The notes under the pieces are model-generated. The model saw only the letters and a list, made by a program, of their open reading frames with translations. It did not search any database and was not told the DNA's origin. From Batkoa obscura (taxonomy: Eukaryota > Entomophthoromycota > Entomophthoromycetes > Entomophthorales > Batkoaceae), in NCBI GenBank assembly GCA_030770535.1, contig JASVEC010000105.1, forward strand, positions 1-56,974: a DNA stretch of 56,974 nt. Reading direction: 5' to 3'. Positions 55,408-56,974 of this stretch are shown here, piece by piece. Each line of letters opens with the position of its first letter. Within the stretch, counting starts at the first letter, position 1. Both the position numbers and the translations under genes were made by a program.

Positions 55408-56622
55408 ATGATTTTCAATGTCAAATCCGTCTCTCTAACAATCTTAGGACTTGTGACTTTCATCACCAGTCAAGATCTACCATTCTGCAAAACAGAAGAT
55501 ATTAGGGTTCGTAAAAATATTAAAGATCTAAGTGATGATCAATTAGAACGTTATTTTGGTGCAGTAAAGAAATTAAATAGTGCTCCAAGACCCAATGTAT
55601 GGGATAATTTTACTAGAATGCACGTTGATTACTTCCCACAGGTACATAACACTCAATTCTTTTTAGTATGGCATCGTTATTTTTTGTATTTTATGGAAAA
55701 AGAATTACAAAAAATTGATCCTTCAGTTACTATTCCATACTGGGATTGGACTGTTGATAGCGAGGAGCCTAATAATGATTCCATTTATAGTGATAGATAT
55801 TTTGGAAAAGTAAATGGTAACGATAGATGTATTAATAGTGGGGCATTTAAAGATTTTAAAGTCTTAGATTTGTATAGTCCAAATGGAGATGAAAATTGTG
55901 TTTAAGACGCAATAAAATATTTACCCAACAAGTAACTGGCGGACCTGAAATGGAAAATCTCTATTTAAATAGTGCCCCTATTGGTCAATTTTCTATAGAT
56001 CTTGAAGGTGTACCACATAGTCGTATTCACAATGGTATTGGTGGGGATTTTGCTACCGGCGTTTCACCTAGTAACCCTATCTTTTATTCTCACCATGCTT
56101 TTGTTGATAAATTATGGTTTGATTACCAAATGCGTTATCCTGAAACTATGGATGAATATGCTTTAAATCGTCGTACTCCAGTTGCTCCTTGGGGTTTTCC
56201 AGTTCTTCAAGGAATTGATACTTCAGATCGTCTATGCTATGTTTATAAACAAGAACATTCTCATGGACCACACAAGATATATCTTCTCGTTCTGCTTTCA
56301 TACCTGATTTTACACCAGAACATATACAGTACCATCCAGCGTTACCACAGTTGATGAAGAATTAGTTAAACATGATGTTGCTTTTGTTACTAGAAATTTT
56401 GAGTTAGTTGATATTAACATTCCTAAAGCTTTAGTAAATAATCCATCTTTACTTTCTTCTGCTCCTGGGGAACCACCAGTCAAATTAATAGATGTAGAAT
56501 TCATTGCAAAAATGAAATTGAACTATTCAAATATTCGCGAAAATGAGTTACGTGAATTAGAATTTAAAAAATTTTATGAAAGAAATTGGGAGTGGTCGAG
56601 TGTTTCAATAATATCTTATTGA
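55408..56622 (+). pseudogene. Tyrosinase gene broken by frameshifts
   Basis: It starts with a signal peptide (SLTILGLVTFITSQ) and a complete CuA site: RMHVDYFPQVHNTQFFLVWH with three His, then YWDW. The first frame stops at 55903 just after ENCV; the family's next residues (RR...) follow after a shift that equals two extra nucleotides near 55900. The CuB site is intact in the second frame: PHSRIHNGIGGDFATG and IFYSHHAFVDKLWFDY. A second shift lies near 56270-56320, after EHSHGPH, and a third frame carries the C-terminal part (VDEELVKHDVAFVTRNFEL to YSNIRENELRELEFKKFYE) down to the stop at 56620-56622. Residues are otherwise well conserved, so loss is recent, or the assembly has indel errors here. 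Closest relative in the window is the pseudogene at 25806-26988. Confidence 0.82.
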
Positions 56623-56974
56623 ATAAATGATCTTTATACATTCTGATTTTAGTCTTTACATTTTGCTTAATTTCAATATATATTTTATACTTTTTATTTA
56701 TCATTTTGTTTATTACTGTTACTTTTAGTACAAATACTTCTAAAATTTAATATATTCAATGCCTGTATCACCTTCAAAAACATAGTTTGGTTTCTTTTTA
56801 ATTTCATTTTAAAGCTATTTTAGGTGACGCCAAATGTTACAAAATATATTAATAAGGTTTATAAATGATGTAGAACTATTTCAAACTAAAGGTACCTACT
56901 TGAATGTTTTAAATGATTATGTTCCATTAGGATAGTGGGGCTGTTTTTCTTAGTTTCATTATTTTTCCATTTTT
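56623..56974. other. Intergenic to window end
   Basis: AT-rich; only a partial MITE at the very end is recognised. Confidence 0.5.
56932..56974 (+). mobile_element. MITE copy cut by the window end
   Basis: GATAGTGGGGCTGTTTTTC and the following TTAGTTTCATTATTTTTCC match the first 43 bp of a forward copy; the rest lies outside the window. Confidence 0.75.

Overview
The window is AT-rich eukaryotic DNA with many short GT-AG introns (mostly 45 to 60 nt, donor near GTAAGT). The gene content is fungal: a Zn2Cys6 transcription factor, TOR kinase with its FRB and FATC domains, a GUP1-type MBOAT acyltransferase, secreted tyrosinases and a SulP sulfate permease. An Integrator subunit 3 homologue, to my knowledge missing from Ascomycota and Basidiomycota, together with several tyrosinases and the extreme AT content, points to an early-diverging fungus. 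My best guess is an Entomophthorales or Conidiobolus-like species; this is inference.

Layout. 0.2-8.2 kb: a palindromic pair of short transposons, the relic of a small gene, then a disabled TOR copy. 8.7-19.6 kb: gene-dense, with an HD-domain hydrolase (-), a small ORF (-), a Zn2Cys6 factor (+), ARPC1 (-, 8 exons) and INTS3 (-, about 18 exons). 19.6-34.8 kb: repeat-rich, holding a sulfate permease (+), an F-box-like relic (-), a tyrosinase pseudogene (-), a possible second tyrosinase fragment (-), a monocarboxylate-type MFS transporter (+), a frameshifted GNAT gene (-), many 105-bp MITEs and a solo LTR. 34.8-36.4 kb: an intact secreted tyrosinase (+). 36.8-46.6 kb: the intact TOR gene (-), with two unknown genes directly upstream on the same strand. 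46.8-52.5 kb: lipoyl(octanoyl)transferase (+), a Bem46/ABHD13-like hydrolase (+) and GUP1 (-). 52.5-57 kb: MITEs, a second solo LTR inserted in a MITE, a GC-rich hairpin and a tyrosinase broken by frameshifts.

The two TOR copies form a 7.2-kb inverted repeat spaced about 28.6 kb apart. Their coding parts are almost identical, yet the gene just upstream of each copy has diverged strongly and is a ruin on the left. That contrast suggests an old segmental duplication whose TOR part was recently homogenised by gene conversion. The left copy carries a 1-nt frameshift near codon 30, a CAG-to-TAG stop before the catalytic loop, an 18-bp length difference and loss of the conserved FATC cysteine.

A family of about 21 short elements (TIR TGGGGATGT, apparent TA target) fills the intergenic DNA and is absent from exons. 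I saw no convincing tRNA, rRNA or CRISPR. I see no operon-like functional pathway; the genes are mostly unrelated housekeeping genes plus a dispersed tyrosinase family. I do not see a clear new multi-gene system. The most unusual items are the TOR inverted duplication, the MITE family and the fungal INTS3.
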